A stretch of DNA of 64,000 nucleotides from Nannochloropsis oceanica. Taxonomy: Eukaryota > Sar > Eustigmatophyceae > Eustigmatales > Monodopsidaceae. The notes under the pieces were generated by a model, which worked only from the letters and a program-made list of their open reading frames with translations, was not told the origin of the DNA and did no database searches. This document shows, piece by piece, positions 10,820 to 22,250 of this stretch. Position 1 is the stretch's first letter, and each line of letters starts with the position of its first letter. The position numbers were made by a program, and so were the translations under genes. The stretch is taken from contig CP038107.1 of NCBI GenBank assembly GCA_004519485.1, positions 806,001 through 870,000 of the forward strand. The letters run 5' to 3'.

Positions 10820-12997
10820 ATGTTTAAGAAGATGCGTTCCTTGTTGACGGGGGCGCTTATCTCCATCACAGCCTGTTGGTGGGATGGCATAATAGCCTTT
10901 ACCATCGCCTCCCCTCCCCTATCCTACACTGTCCGCCCCAGTCCAACGACCACCACGACTTCGACATCGCATTCGTGGGGCTGGCTACGTCCTGTTCGGG
11001 GGGGGGTGTCCCCCCTTTCCTCATCCTCGCCGCTAGCCCCGCCGGGGCTGAACAAGATCACGGCCTTGGAGACTACACCGGTGGAAGGAATGAAGCCAGG
11101 CACGTCCGGTCTGCGGAAAAAGGTCAAGGTGGTGCGCGACGGCTTGTACCTGCACAATTTTGTCCAAGCGCTTTTCGATACTTTGCCACCACACGAGAAG
11201 AAGGGTGCTACCATGGTGGTCTCGGGGGACGGACGGTACTATAACCGCGAGGCCATCCAGATCATCATCGAGATCGCCGCAGCCAACGGCGTGGGCCGTT
11301 TATGGATCGGTAAAGGCGGCATCATGTCCACCCCTGCCGTTTCCGCTGTCATTCGTGAAAGAGAAGGTGGGGTGGCGGTTGGAGGGATCATCCTGACGGC
11401 TAGTCATAATCCGGGGGGGCCGGAGGAGGATTTTGGGATTAAGTACAATATGGGAAATGGCGAACCGGCATTGGAGGCTTTCACGGATGCTGTTTATGCG
11501 GCGACACTGAACATTGAGGAGGTTCAAGTGCTTACAAATTGCCCAAAGGTAAACTTGGACAAGCTGGGTGTGACAAGGGTGGGGGATATGGTGGTGGAGG
11601 TGATCGATCCCGTGCAAGATTACTTGGCCGTCCTAAAAGAGGCCTTTGATTTTGACCTACTTAAGGCCTTCATTGCTCGGCCCGGAGGATTCAAACTCGT
11701 CTTTGACGCCATGCACGGTGTGGCAGCCCCTTACGCTCAAGTCGTCCTGGGGCAAGAACTTGGATGCCCTCCCTCTTCCTTCCTCCATCCCGATTCCAAG
11801 GAAGACTTTGGCGGTCTCCATCCGGACCCCAATTTAGCCTATGCCTCTGATCTGGTTAAGACGATGGGCTTGTTACCCTCTGGTGCACCTGTCCCTCCCT
11901 CGGCAGACAGTGAGGATGTACCCGACCTGGGGGCAGCTGCTGATGGTGATGCGGATCGGAACATGATATTGGGTAAGAGGTTTTTTGTGACCCCGTCGGA
12001 CTCCCTGGCCCTGATCGCCGCAAACGCGGAGGCGATCCCTTTTTTTAGGGACCAGGGGGGTTTGAAAACGGTGGCGAGATCCATGCCCACGAGTCAGGCG
12101 GTGGATAGGGTGGCGAAGGCGAAGGGTTTGAACTGCGTGGAGACACCCACGGGCTGGAAGTATTTTGGGAATTTGATGGACGCCTTGGCCCTGGGGGGAA
12201 AGGAGGAATACAACCCTATTCTGTGCGGGGAGGAGAGTTTTGGGACAGGCAGTAACCACGTGCGGGAGAAGGATGGCTTGTGGGCGGTGCTGGCGTGGTT
12301 GTCGGTCTTGGCCCATCATAACCCCGAGGGAGACGCGCCGCTGAAGCCGGTCAGTGCCATTGTGCAGGAGCACTGGGCGGCGTATGGAAGGTTGGTCATG
12401 GAGGGAGAGAGGGGAAGCGGCTGGGGGAGGTTTCTTGTGTTGCATGGACGGTGGAGTGTGGGGGGCTGCGTGTAATTGTTGCATGTTTGATGCACTCTCT
12501 CTTCATGCTCCTCTCCCTCGACCTTTTGCTCTTTCGCCTTTTGACTTACCCTTTCTACCCTCTTGCCCTCCTTTCCTCCCTCACTCCCTTTTAGGAACTA
12601 CTACTGCCGGTACGACTACGAGACTGTGGACGCCGACGCCGCCAATGCCATGATGGCCCATTTGCGGGCCCCGGATTTCATGCCCGGGATGACTATAAAT
12701 GGTTTTACCTTGACAGAGGTGGACGATTTTGCGTACACAGACCCAGTGGATGGGAGCCAGGCGACGAAGCAGGGGGTGAGGTTGATATTTGGGGATGGGA
12801 CCAGGGCTGTATTCCGTTTGTCAGGCACGGGGTCAACGGGAGCGACAGTGAGGATGTACTTGGAGAAGTACGAACCGGACGTAACCAAACAGGGCTTACC
12901 GAGCTCGGAGGTATTGAAACCATTGGCAGATTTGGCTATCAAATTGGCACGATTGGAAGAGTTTACGGGCCGGACGGCACCAACAGTGATCACGTAA
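10820..12997 (+). CDS. PGM: Phosphoglucomutase, probably plastid-targeted
   Basis: Interconverts glucose-1-phosphate and glucose-6-phosphate, linking sugar phosphates to storage glucan and cell-wall precursors. Exons 10820-12390 and 12595-12997 give 657 aa, about 95 longer than cytosolic PGM1 because of the N-terminus. Motifs: phosphoserine loop TASHNPGG (Ser about 195), metal-binding DGDADRN (about 375), sugar-binding GEESFGTGSNHVREKDG (about 470), PTGWKYFGNLMDA, and the C-terminal phosphate-binding RLSGTGS. The splice joins AAYGR to NYYCRYDYE, the continuous sequence of PGM1 relatives; the donor is GTTGGT, weaker than most here. The N-terminus has a hydrophobic segment (LLTGALISITACWWDGIIA) followed by FTIASPP and a Ser/Thr/Pro-rich stretch, like a signal peptide plus transit peptide with Phe at +1 used for heterokont plastids. 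Start chosen as the ATG after the AC repeat. Confidence 0.93.
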
Positions 12998-13547
12998 AAA
13001 GTCGAAAGGGGTGGGGGGATAAGTAGAAGTGTTGTGGTGTTGAAATCAAGTGAAAGAATGAAAAGGTCTGTTGCATACGAAAGGTCATTGAGCTTATCTG
13101 GCCTCGAGCGGTGGGGTCTACAGTCGAAGCTCGGTGAAATGTGACCCGGAACGCACGAGAGGGGAAGGAGGGCCGTCGGCGCTCGTTCCCTCGTACCCAT
13201 CAGTAGTGACGCCATTGCCAAAATTCCAATAAATTACCCACTTCTTTTCGCACGACAGAATTCTAATGACAAGTTTTTCCCTACATATTTTCGAGGAGTG
13301 CATGCTCTACGCTGTCGCATATACCAGACGCATATCAGCGCCTGGAGGAAGGGGGAAGCGAACGCGCTGAAAATGTGCAACAAACAATGTGAGGTGTATG
13401 AACGATGGCAAAGAGTTCAAAGCTTTTACGGTCAAGCTACTGTACGAAACGAGGCCCGGTCAACCGGCTAATTGATATCTATCTCGCCTCAACATACTGG
13501 TACATAAGCACAAGGCTATTGCTCAGGCGAAGAGAAATATAGAAGAG

Positions 13548-13603
13548 GCCCCTTCAATAAATAAAAAAAAAAAAAAAAAAAAAAAGAAGCCCCTTCAATA
13601 AAT
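13548..13603 (+). repeat. Poly(A)23 between 15-bp direct repeats
   Basis: GCCCCTTCAATAAAT occurs at 13548-13562 and again at 13589-13603; between them lie 23 A and GAA. The arrangement equals an A-tail with a target-site duplication, as left by LINE-type (target-primed) retroposition of a nearly bare A tail. No body sequence is present. Confidence 0.75.
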
Positions 13604-14409
13604 GATGACCGTCTTGACCCCATGCCGGCTCTTATCGAAAAAGCGAAAAAGTCGGCCTTAACACACGTACGGGTCATTCTGTCAATCCCACCCTCCTGAG
13701 GCCCTCACACATAGCGACCAGAACTTGATTTTTATCTCCGCGTACTATAGATCAAGCATTTCGCAGATGTGACGCCCAAGAATGGAATAAATCTACGGCT
13801 CCCACATCAACAAACATAATTCCCAACCTCAAGTCTCTCTGCCCGTCGCACTTAATCCATTGCCAAAAAACCGCGCTGGAAACTCGAGTGCCGCCGCATC
13901 CGTAAACTCTTCTAATTCCTATCATTCATGTCTCTGATTGTATCTGCAAGGTTTGGACTTCGCTTGATGCCTTTGCTTGACGGTTGGGACATGCCACATG
14001 GCTCGCAGCGAGCCGTCGGCTGTCCGCAATCTCCGCGCCCACAGAAAACAGAACACGCTAAAATGCAGAGAGAACGCGCAATTGATCACTACGATTTTCA
14101 TTTGCCGCCTCCCTGAACGAAGCCATTCACGCCAAGTCGCATGCATCGCCACTTTCTCCACAGGAATCTTGTCAACGACAACCCAACCCGCGCCCAGCGC
14201 CACCCTTCACCATGTCAAGCTATTCCCGCAACACGTGTTCTGTTGTGTCCCAAGGAGGGGGCATTAGTGGACTGGCCCATGGCACCGATCGAGGTGGAAA
14301 TGCGCCCCTCGTCCCGACGGCCTCTGTCAGCCTTCCGACCGCAACCACGCACTGCCCCCTTCTAATCCGTCCTGCGCATTCAGGCCGCAAGTCTTTTTCG
14401 GAGGTAAGC

Positions 14410-14481
14410 TCTGTTTGAGACAATTTAATGGGGAGGTGGGCCCTCTATCAGGCGGGGAATCGGTAGCTCGTCTCAAACAGA
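14410..14481. repeat. 12-bp perfect inverted repeat
   Basis: TCTGTTTGAGAC at 14410-14421 is the exact reverse complement of the 12 bp at 14470-14481; loop of 48 nt. Function unknown. Confidence 0.7.
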
Positions 14482-14796
14482 ACGCAACGACGTGTATAGG
14501 TGTCTCGGAGGCTTTCCCAGCAATTGCATATGCCTCTATCCTACTCACATGCATGTATAGAGCTGCAGTCTTACTGCAAGTAGCCGCTCCTGTCTATTCC
14601 TCCTCCCTCTAGCACAGTTGTCCTTGTGCGGCGCAAGATTCAACGCCGCGGCCTTAAAAGCCACCCGCCGCCTCTCGTTCGTAATGCGGTCAACCGTGGG
14701 GGACTCATTATGTTTCACTTTCTCCTCCTTATTCACTCTTCTCACGAATGACCTGGTGGATCTGTACGGGCGCTCTTGTCCGTGAAGAGCCCTCGC

Positions 14797-16019
14797 ATGT
14801 TGGCGGGCAATACGTGCCGCATCAATACGGGCCGCATGGTACATGCTCACACCCTCTTTCCTTCTCCCTTCCGATCCAGGCCCTCTACCGCGCCCTTCTC
14901 CGCCTGGCCCCCAAGTGCAAAACCCACATCCAAGCCGTCTTTCGCTTCTTCAAGGTTCGCACAAAGCTCTCGCACCAACAAGTGCAGCAAATCCTTATTT
15001 CTGCCTTGGGTCTCGAGCTGGTACGTGAAGCATGGGCAGAAGCCCGGAAAGAGATTGATGGACATGCGGAGATGATGATGGCCGAAACGCCTCATCCCAT
15101 GGATAGTAGCAATAGTAGCAGTAGCAGTAGCAGTAGCAGTGGCAGCAGTGGAACCGCATCCTCTTTTCCCTCCATTTGTTTTCCCTCTTCTTCTATTTCG
15201 TCCTCGCCCCGTACTCAGTCCGCGCATGCGATAACAATGGCTCAGCAGCAAGAACATCCGTGCGAGCAACAACGGCAGCATCAGCAACTGCAGCCGAACG
15301 CGACGGCCACTCACACCCGGCCCCGCCCTTTGAGAAGGGAGGAGGAAGAAGAGCCGGTGCGGCGTGTGCAATTAAATCCGGTGGTGTCCCGGGAGATGGA
15401 GCCTCAAGCGATGCGTTTCCAGCAAAATACTGTGTCCTGGCATGCCAACGAGTCCCTATCTTTCTCTAACACGGCCAGTGCCTCTGCTTCCGCTGCTGAG
15501 GAAGAGACGGGTATCTCCCTCGTCTTAGTCTCCTTGTCCTGCCCTCCGTCCTCTCCCTCCTTGCACGGGGAGGACCAGTCCCCTCCCCAGGAAAGTACTA
15601 CAAGCACCATTACTGCTGCCACGCGTGCAGCAGCTGCAGCGATCTCGCCTGCTTCCTCCTCCATGGCCCCTCGCTCTACCCCTCATGCCTCCTCCGTCGG
15701 CATCTCCGTCGACCTGGAGGATGAGGACCTACTTCTCCAAGACGCGCCAAACGCCTTCGTGTGTCCCATTTCCTTGCAGCTGATGACCCGTGCCGTCGTG
15801 GCGGGGGATGGATATTCCTACCAGAGGGAGGCGCTGGACACCTGGATTCTCCGAAATAGGCGGGAGCGGAAGCCGCTGCGCTCGCCCATGACAAATGCGC
15901 CGATGGCCCCTTTCTATATCCCATCATTTACCCTCCGGAGCATGGTGAGCGATTATGTTAATACTGCGAGAGCCAGTCATAGGCGGGAGAAGGGGGGGGC
16001 GCATGTGGTGGAAGACTGA
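14797..16019 (+). CDS. U-box protein with an N-terminal LYR-like segment
   Basis: Probable E3 ubiquitin ligase. Proposed exons 14797-14838 and 14880-16019 give 393 aa; exon 2 opens right after a CAG acceptor with ALYRALLRLAP. The C-terminus (residues about 315-385) is a U-box: APNAFVCPISLQLMTRAVV, then GDGYSYQREALDTWI, SPMTNAPM, and a terminal helix, matching U-boxes that recruit E2 enzymes. The N-terminal 60 residues (LYR tripeptide, then FRFFKVRTKLSHQQVQQIL and a helix) have the spacing of mitochondrial LYR proteins. The middle is low complexity (Ser, Gln, Ala). The very short first exon is tentative: the exon-2 frame is itself open further upstream to about 14748, so the start could differ. 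No armadillo or kinase domain is seen. Confidence 0.72.
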
Positions 16020-17041
16020 GAGGAGGAGGAGGAAGAGGAAGAGAGGATAGATGCTGGATTGTAAGTTAGAAGAGGATTTCTTGTTGATGGAGTGGAGAGC
16101 AAATGTCAAAATAAGGGAGTGACGCCGGAAGGCGAGCGACATGAGATTGTGTATTTATTGGAGGAGAATAAATGGAAGCAGAAGAAGAATAGAAGAGGTC
16201 CGCACGCTTTGATTTGTAATGTAAATAGTGTGCCTGAGGAGGGCGGGACAGAGGTGCTTAACATCTCAAACAAAGCGACACAATGAAATCTTTTTAGCTC
16301 TTTACGGACAATGGAAACACATAGATAAGGTATTAAGGCGTTGGAACGGATTACATATTTTTTTACAGCCGTAGCACCCCAAAGAAACCCAGGAAATTGT
16401 CGATGATGCAAGAGAGAAAAAAAGAAAATATCAGTGCCGCTACATATACCGAAACAGTTTTATGTTTATGCTACGACAACTTCTTAAATTGATGTATTCG
16501 AGTTGCAAACGTGAAGAGCACCAAAGAGAATAGATGTAATCGATTCTCCTCCTCCCCCCCCCCCCAACTTAGATATTTTGATAGACGCCGGGACTATGCT
16601 GGACTTGACAAGAATGCAATCAAGGATGAAGGTGGAAAGAACACAGCCCGAAAAATATTCATACAATTAGAAAGAAAAAAAGAGTGGGGTTTTCCCTAGG
16701 AATGGTAAATGGAAATCACTGGGCCCATATATGGTCAATATTACTATACCACAGCGATCGTGCCATCGCCAACTTCTGCTATCTGGTTGCGTTACAGCAA
16801 GTGAATGTTGACAGGCACTCTAGCTAGTTTTCTTTTTTGTTTGTTGCGGATCGGGAACCGGCTCAATCATTGCCAAGTGCCCCTGGCCGAAAGCGGGTCG
16901 TAGAAACGCTCTCGACAAAGTCGTGCGTAGAATGCACCCATCATCCAAACCCCAGACTAAATACTCACCCGCACCAGCACCAGCACCCACGCCACAGGAC
17001 ACTGATACACATGATAAGACCCTAGCGAGCGGCCAGTCCCG
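16020..17041. other. Intergenic upstream of RICTOR
   Basis: AT-richer than the flanking genes, with short open frames only. A C-rich run lies at 16555-16565. No motif recognised. Confidence 0.55.
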
Positions 17042-19579
17042 ATGCCTATCAATGGTCTTTTCTCCCGCGGCGGCGGCGACGGCCGCAGCGACGGTGCTGC
17101 CAATAACTATCATCGTGCGCGTGCTAATAATAATTATCACCGTGCGCCTGCCTCCGTCCCTGTCCTTCCGCCCCCAGCCGTCACCATTCCCCTGCCCATC
17201 ATTTATCCCGAAGAGCACGAAGATGCAGAGGAGGACCTGGACGAGCGAGTAAGCTCACCTTGTACCCCGCCTGTGTTGGTGATGGAGCAGCGGCAGCAGG
17301 AGCCCGACACTCCCAACCCGACCCTTAATTTAATCATGAGCAAGGCGGAGCTCAATGCCCTCTTCCTCGTCGTCCCCGATGACACTGCCACTGCACAAAA
17401 TATATACCTCCAAAAACTGTCGAAGCCGCCACGCGAGGCGCACGACCGGGACTCGGGCGAGCTGCGCACGGTTTTAGAGGGGCTAGGTGCGCTCACCAAG
17501 GCCCTCCTTTCTTTGTCCACCTCCCCCTCCTTCTCCACCACCATAAGCACCACTCCCGACAGTAGCAGCGACAGCAGCACTAAAATAATGGTAGCAGTGG
17601 ATGTATCCGTGCTTCTGGAAAGCATGCGGGCTCTCCTGGCTTTGTCCTGGACTTGCTACCGCAGATCCAACAATAGCATTGCCAACAACAGCAACAGCAG
17701 CAGTGGCAATGACGGGGCCAGGCTCCGAGCGCTGGCTCTGCGGGCGACGCGGTACATTCTTTTAACGGCAGCAAGGGGGCCAGCAGCGGCTTTGCATAGG
17801 TTGGAATGCTTTGATCGGCTCCGATTAGATGTCTTGGTCATGCGTTCTTTGGAGCGAGGAGGAGGGGGACGAGGAAGGGAGAGAAGGAGGGAAGGAGGGA
17901 AAAGAAGCCCTGCTACACGGTTTCACTATCAGTACCATCATCACGATGAGGATGTCAACCACGAAGAGAGTGGCGAAAAGCTCACTGCGTTCGAGAGGCT
18001 CGAAGCCCTTAAAGTGACACATGCGATCTTTGCCCTCCACCACCAAGGAAGGTATCCCCGTGTCTCCTCCTCCGATCACAGCCCAGCCGTATCTGCTGTC
18101 TACACGCTACTCATGTCTCTGGTCGCTGTCTGTGGGCACAAGGAAAGCGCTACCGTACGCAAGCAGCAGCAGCATCTGGAGGAGGAGGAGGAGGAGGAGG
18201 AGGAGGAGGAAGATTTCTTCCGCCGTCTTGCTCTAGAAACCCTGCGAAACATCGCCCTCACCCACACCGAGCTCGTTGTCATTTGTGACGGTATCCGACC
18301 CCTCATCGAAGCTGTCCTCGCTCCCTCCCTCGCTTCCTCCCTTGCCGAGCCCATCCTCCTCACCCTCCTCCACCTCATCGACAACCCTTCCAGTCGCCGC
18401 TTCCTCCATTCCTTCCTCGACCTCCAACTCCTCCTCTCCCCCTTCACCAACCTGGACAATTTCCCCTCCTCCTCCTCTTCCTCCCTCCCTCCCGTCCTCC
18501 CTCCCATCCTCCGTTGCAGCCAGCGGGCCCTGCGACTCCTGTTGCGGACATGGGCAGGCATGTGTGTATTGGCTTCAGAGAGGGGGAAGGGTATAGGGGC
18601 GTTGATTGAAGGAGTGCTGGGCGATGGATCTGTGGACCCCCTGTTGAGATACGCGTTGTTTGAAGTCCTGGAAGATGTGCTGTTGCCTTTATTAAGGGGA
18701 GTAAGGAAGGGAGGGAAGGGGGGGGGGGGAGGAGGAGGAGAAAGAGGAGGGGGAGGAGTTGAGGGAGTGATGGAGGATACCGGAAGAGAGAGGAAGGGCG
18801 GGTGGACGGGCCGATCACTTTCGGAAATGAAGTCAAAAGGGGGTGACAGAGGCATGGATAGTGAGAGTGACAAAAGGGTGATCCATGGCCAGCAGGGGCA
18901 CAGGCGTGGGAACGGCTTCGCTCCTCCTCCTCCTCATCGACTACCATCTCCTGCTCCCCCCTCCTTCATTCCCTCTTGCAGTCCCCCGCTCAACTTGCTG
19001 GACCCCTACCTCTCCGTCCTCCTCTCCCTCCTCCTCCAATGTAACATCCTCGAGGCGCTTACCAGCCTCTGTGTAAGCGGTCCTACCGAAGATCTTTCTC
19101 AAGGAAGAGCGACTGCCCTTCTCGTAGAGATTATGCGTGTCCTCTCCCTTGTCCTCCCTGGGCACCTCGCCCTCGCTCATCAAGCTATGCCTTCTTTGGT
19201 GAAGATGTGCGACGCCGCTACAGCTGCTCCTGACGTGGCTTTCGCAGGGGAAGTTGGAGCATCAGGAAAAGACATGGGCGAAGGGGGAGGAGAGAAAAGG
19301 GGAAGAATACGAGGGGTACGGAATTTCTCGACGCTCTCCAGTATCGATGCCCGTCTTCTCTCCATGCGTGCTTCCGAATTACTGAGGCGCTTGAGTTCCT
19401 CCTCCTCTATGTCCCCTACCTCCTCCTCCTTTCCTTCCTCCATTTGTCCGTCTTCCCTTCCTTCCTCCTTCGTGCCAAGGGCATGTACTTCTTCCCACGG
19501 AGTCTCCACCGCCTCCTCTCTTTCTCCTCTCCCCCACTTAGTCGACGGCGGCAAGGGCAGTAGCAGATATATCTCCTCT

Positions 19580-19618
<39 letters not shown>

Positions 19619-20664
19619 GCGTATTGTGTCCTAGGCACTGTGCGAGAGGAAATGTGGGGAGTACGGGCTCGGCTTCGTCGGCAGCACCAGCACCAGCAGC
19701 AGCACCAGCAGTTCTCGTCCTCCTTTCCTCTTACCTCCCACCACCAAGGCCGCCGCCGTCAGTGGGACGAGGAGGATGACGAGGAGGCAACCGCGGAAGA
19801 CTCCATCCTCCTTATCTTTCCCTTCCTCGATTCCCCCCCAGACCAGTCAATGTACGAGATTTGTCTCACCCGAAGCCGTGTCCTTGACACGCAGAACGCG
19901 CAACTCTGGGAATGGGAGCCCATCCACCTCCTCCTCCACGACATCCTCCCCCATCGACCCTTCCTCCTTCACGCCCTCCAGCACCACCCACTCTACTTCC
20001 GTCGCCTGGGGGACAGTTTTCGTCTCCTCCCCGGAGCAGGAGGGGCAGCAGGGGAAGAAAGTGAAGGGCGCTTCTTGCCGGACCAACCGTGGGACCTGCC
20101 CTCCCTCCCTCGGTACCTCTCTCTCCTCTCAGGCGTCTATCGCTGCTTGTCACGCTATCCGGAAGGGAGGATCTTCCTTCAGACTGAAGCAAGGCTCCTC
20201 AAGCCACTTCACGAGCTCATCTTGCTCCTACAGCTCACCCTCCAACGGCAGTTCCTCTCCCCCTCCTCTTCCTCCCTCCCCCCCCATGCCCGCCCTATCC
20301 ATTCTCCGGACCCCCTCCCCCCACCATCCGCACCCTCCATCCCTCCTTCACCCTCCTCCTCGCGCCGACCCCTTCTATACCTCCAATCCCCTTCTCCTCT
20401 GCCTCCGCCTCCTCCTCTTCTCTCCTACCCATCATCTTCCATCCACCCCCCCACCCTCTCCCTGCTCGATCCCGTCTCCTGCCTCCGGACCTTTACCCGG
20501 GAATACCTGTCCCTCCTTCCATCCCTCCCTCCATCCCTCCTTCCATCCCTCTTTCCCCTTCTTCGCCAGCTCGGTCAACGTCCTGACTTGGCCTACATTT
20601 CCCGTGTCCTCATCCTTCAGTTTCCCCCTTCTGCCTTTCTGAAGAGCTGCGGCACCACGACCAG

Positions 20665-20706
<42 letters not shown>

Positions 20707-22219
20707 AAGTTTCAGGGGCGTAGGAAGGGAATGGCTGGAGAGATGGATCGGAAAGGAGGGAGGGAGGGAGGGAGGGAGGGAGGGGGAGGCGTTTCAGTCC
20801 TTGCGATTGATGGCTGTGAATATCCTGAGGGTATTGCTTCTTGACCCTCCGACGAGAAATGAAGGGGAAGAGGGAGGGAAAGTACAGGGAGAGGATGGGG
20901 TCGAAGAGGAGGACGAGAAAGGAGGGGAAGGCGAGTTTGAGGAATGGGCGATAGGACTGTTGGTCGGGCTAGCACATGCCTTCCCCGAGAATGACGCTGC
21001 TTGTGCGGCAGCTATCTTAGTCTTGGAGGAAATGATTATACGACGACCTTCCTTCTACCTCCCTCTCATTGCATCCAACTTCCCTTTGTCCTCACCCTCC
21101 TTCCCTCCTTCCCTCTCCAACATGGCGCGGAGGCAGAGCGAGGCGAAGGAGGAAGGAGGCGTGGCAGTAGTAGTGGCAGCAGCACCCGCAATAGGCGAAA
21201 AGACCATCTCTGCTACCGCCACATCCACTACCACAAGCAAAAGCAGCGGCAGCAGCAGTAGTAAGAACGACAGGAGCAGTACGACAAACACCTGTGACAG
21301 CAATTACTACAGAAGGATGCAGCCTCTTTTCCTCCGCTTTCTGGGATGCGAGGCGGGGATAACATTCCTCCAAAAATCCGGTTGGCTCAATAAAATGATG
21401 CTTCCACAGGAAGAAGGGGGGAAGGGAGGGATGGGGGGCTGGGCGCTTGTAACCCCGGGGGAGGGAGAGGGGGGGGGGGGGGGGGGAAGGAATTTCACGC
21501 AGAGGCAAGGGGAAGGGGAGGTTTATCGATATGTTGCACGAGTGCAGCGGCAGCTCCTGCGGGCAGTGAATGCGATGAGCCATCTCTCCTTGTCCTCCTC
21601 CCCTCCCTCCCCCCCTTTAATCGTCCTCAGGTGCCCCCCTGGTCTCCTTCCCAGTTTCTCTCGAGGAGAGGGGGGTAGAAGGGAGGGAGGAGGACCTGTC
21701 ACTACAGCAACTGACCTCCGCACTCTTCTATCTTTGCCCTGGAACGTTCAGGTGCAGGCGTTCAACGAAAGCGTGACTCCCTTAGTGGCCGGGGGAGGGA
21801 GGGGGGGGGGGGAGGGACGGAGGGAGGGCCTTGATGGGGCTGGCGACGGCAAGTCATGCAGTAGAGCTGCTGGTGGACACTGCCGTTGATCTTACAGGAG
21901 GCGTTTACCCCCTTTCCTGCTCCACCATTCACGGCAACCAGGACATTGACAACAACACCACCACCACCACCACCAGCAGCCAATACAATAATAGCCCACG
22001 TTTCCGCATCCGCGCTCTGCTCCTCGACCCTACCACCGGCAAGCCCACCCCCTTTCCTCTCTCGTCTGCTCACTCCCTCCGTGCCTGCCTCCGGCTCGGG
22101 AATTCGTTCGTGGACCGCAACGGGCAACTCATCCACCCCTCCCCCCCTTCCTCCCTCACTTCATCCATTCCTGCCTCTATGTCCCATCTTGGCTCCTACT
22201 CCAACGCCCCTGGTACTCC

Positions 22220-22250
<31 letters not shown>

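Larger units (their letters stand above)
12998..14796. other. Intergenic region, 1.8 kb
   Basis: No supported gene. Holds a 23-A tract with 15-bp direct repeats (13548-13603) and a 12-bp perfect inverted repeat (14410-14421 with 14470-14481). Several 60-100 codon frames on both strands between 13920 and 14850 overlap one another and lack recognisable domains. Confidence 0.6.

Noticed and set aside
13563-13585. Processed pseudogene tail
   Set aside because: No gene-like body lies between the direct repeats; only A residues and GAA are present.
18100-18873. Long minus-strand frames opposite RICTOR (and similar ones opposite LIG4, the GON4L-like and CHD genes)
   Set aside because: Shadows of coding DNA: rich in Pro/Ser/Leu from complementing Gly/Arg/Glu codons, without conserved motifs.
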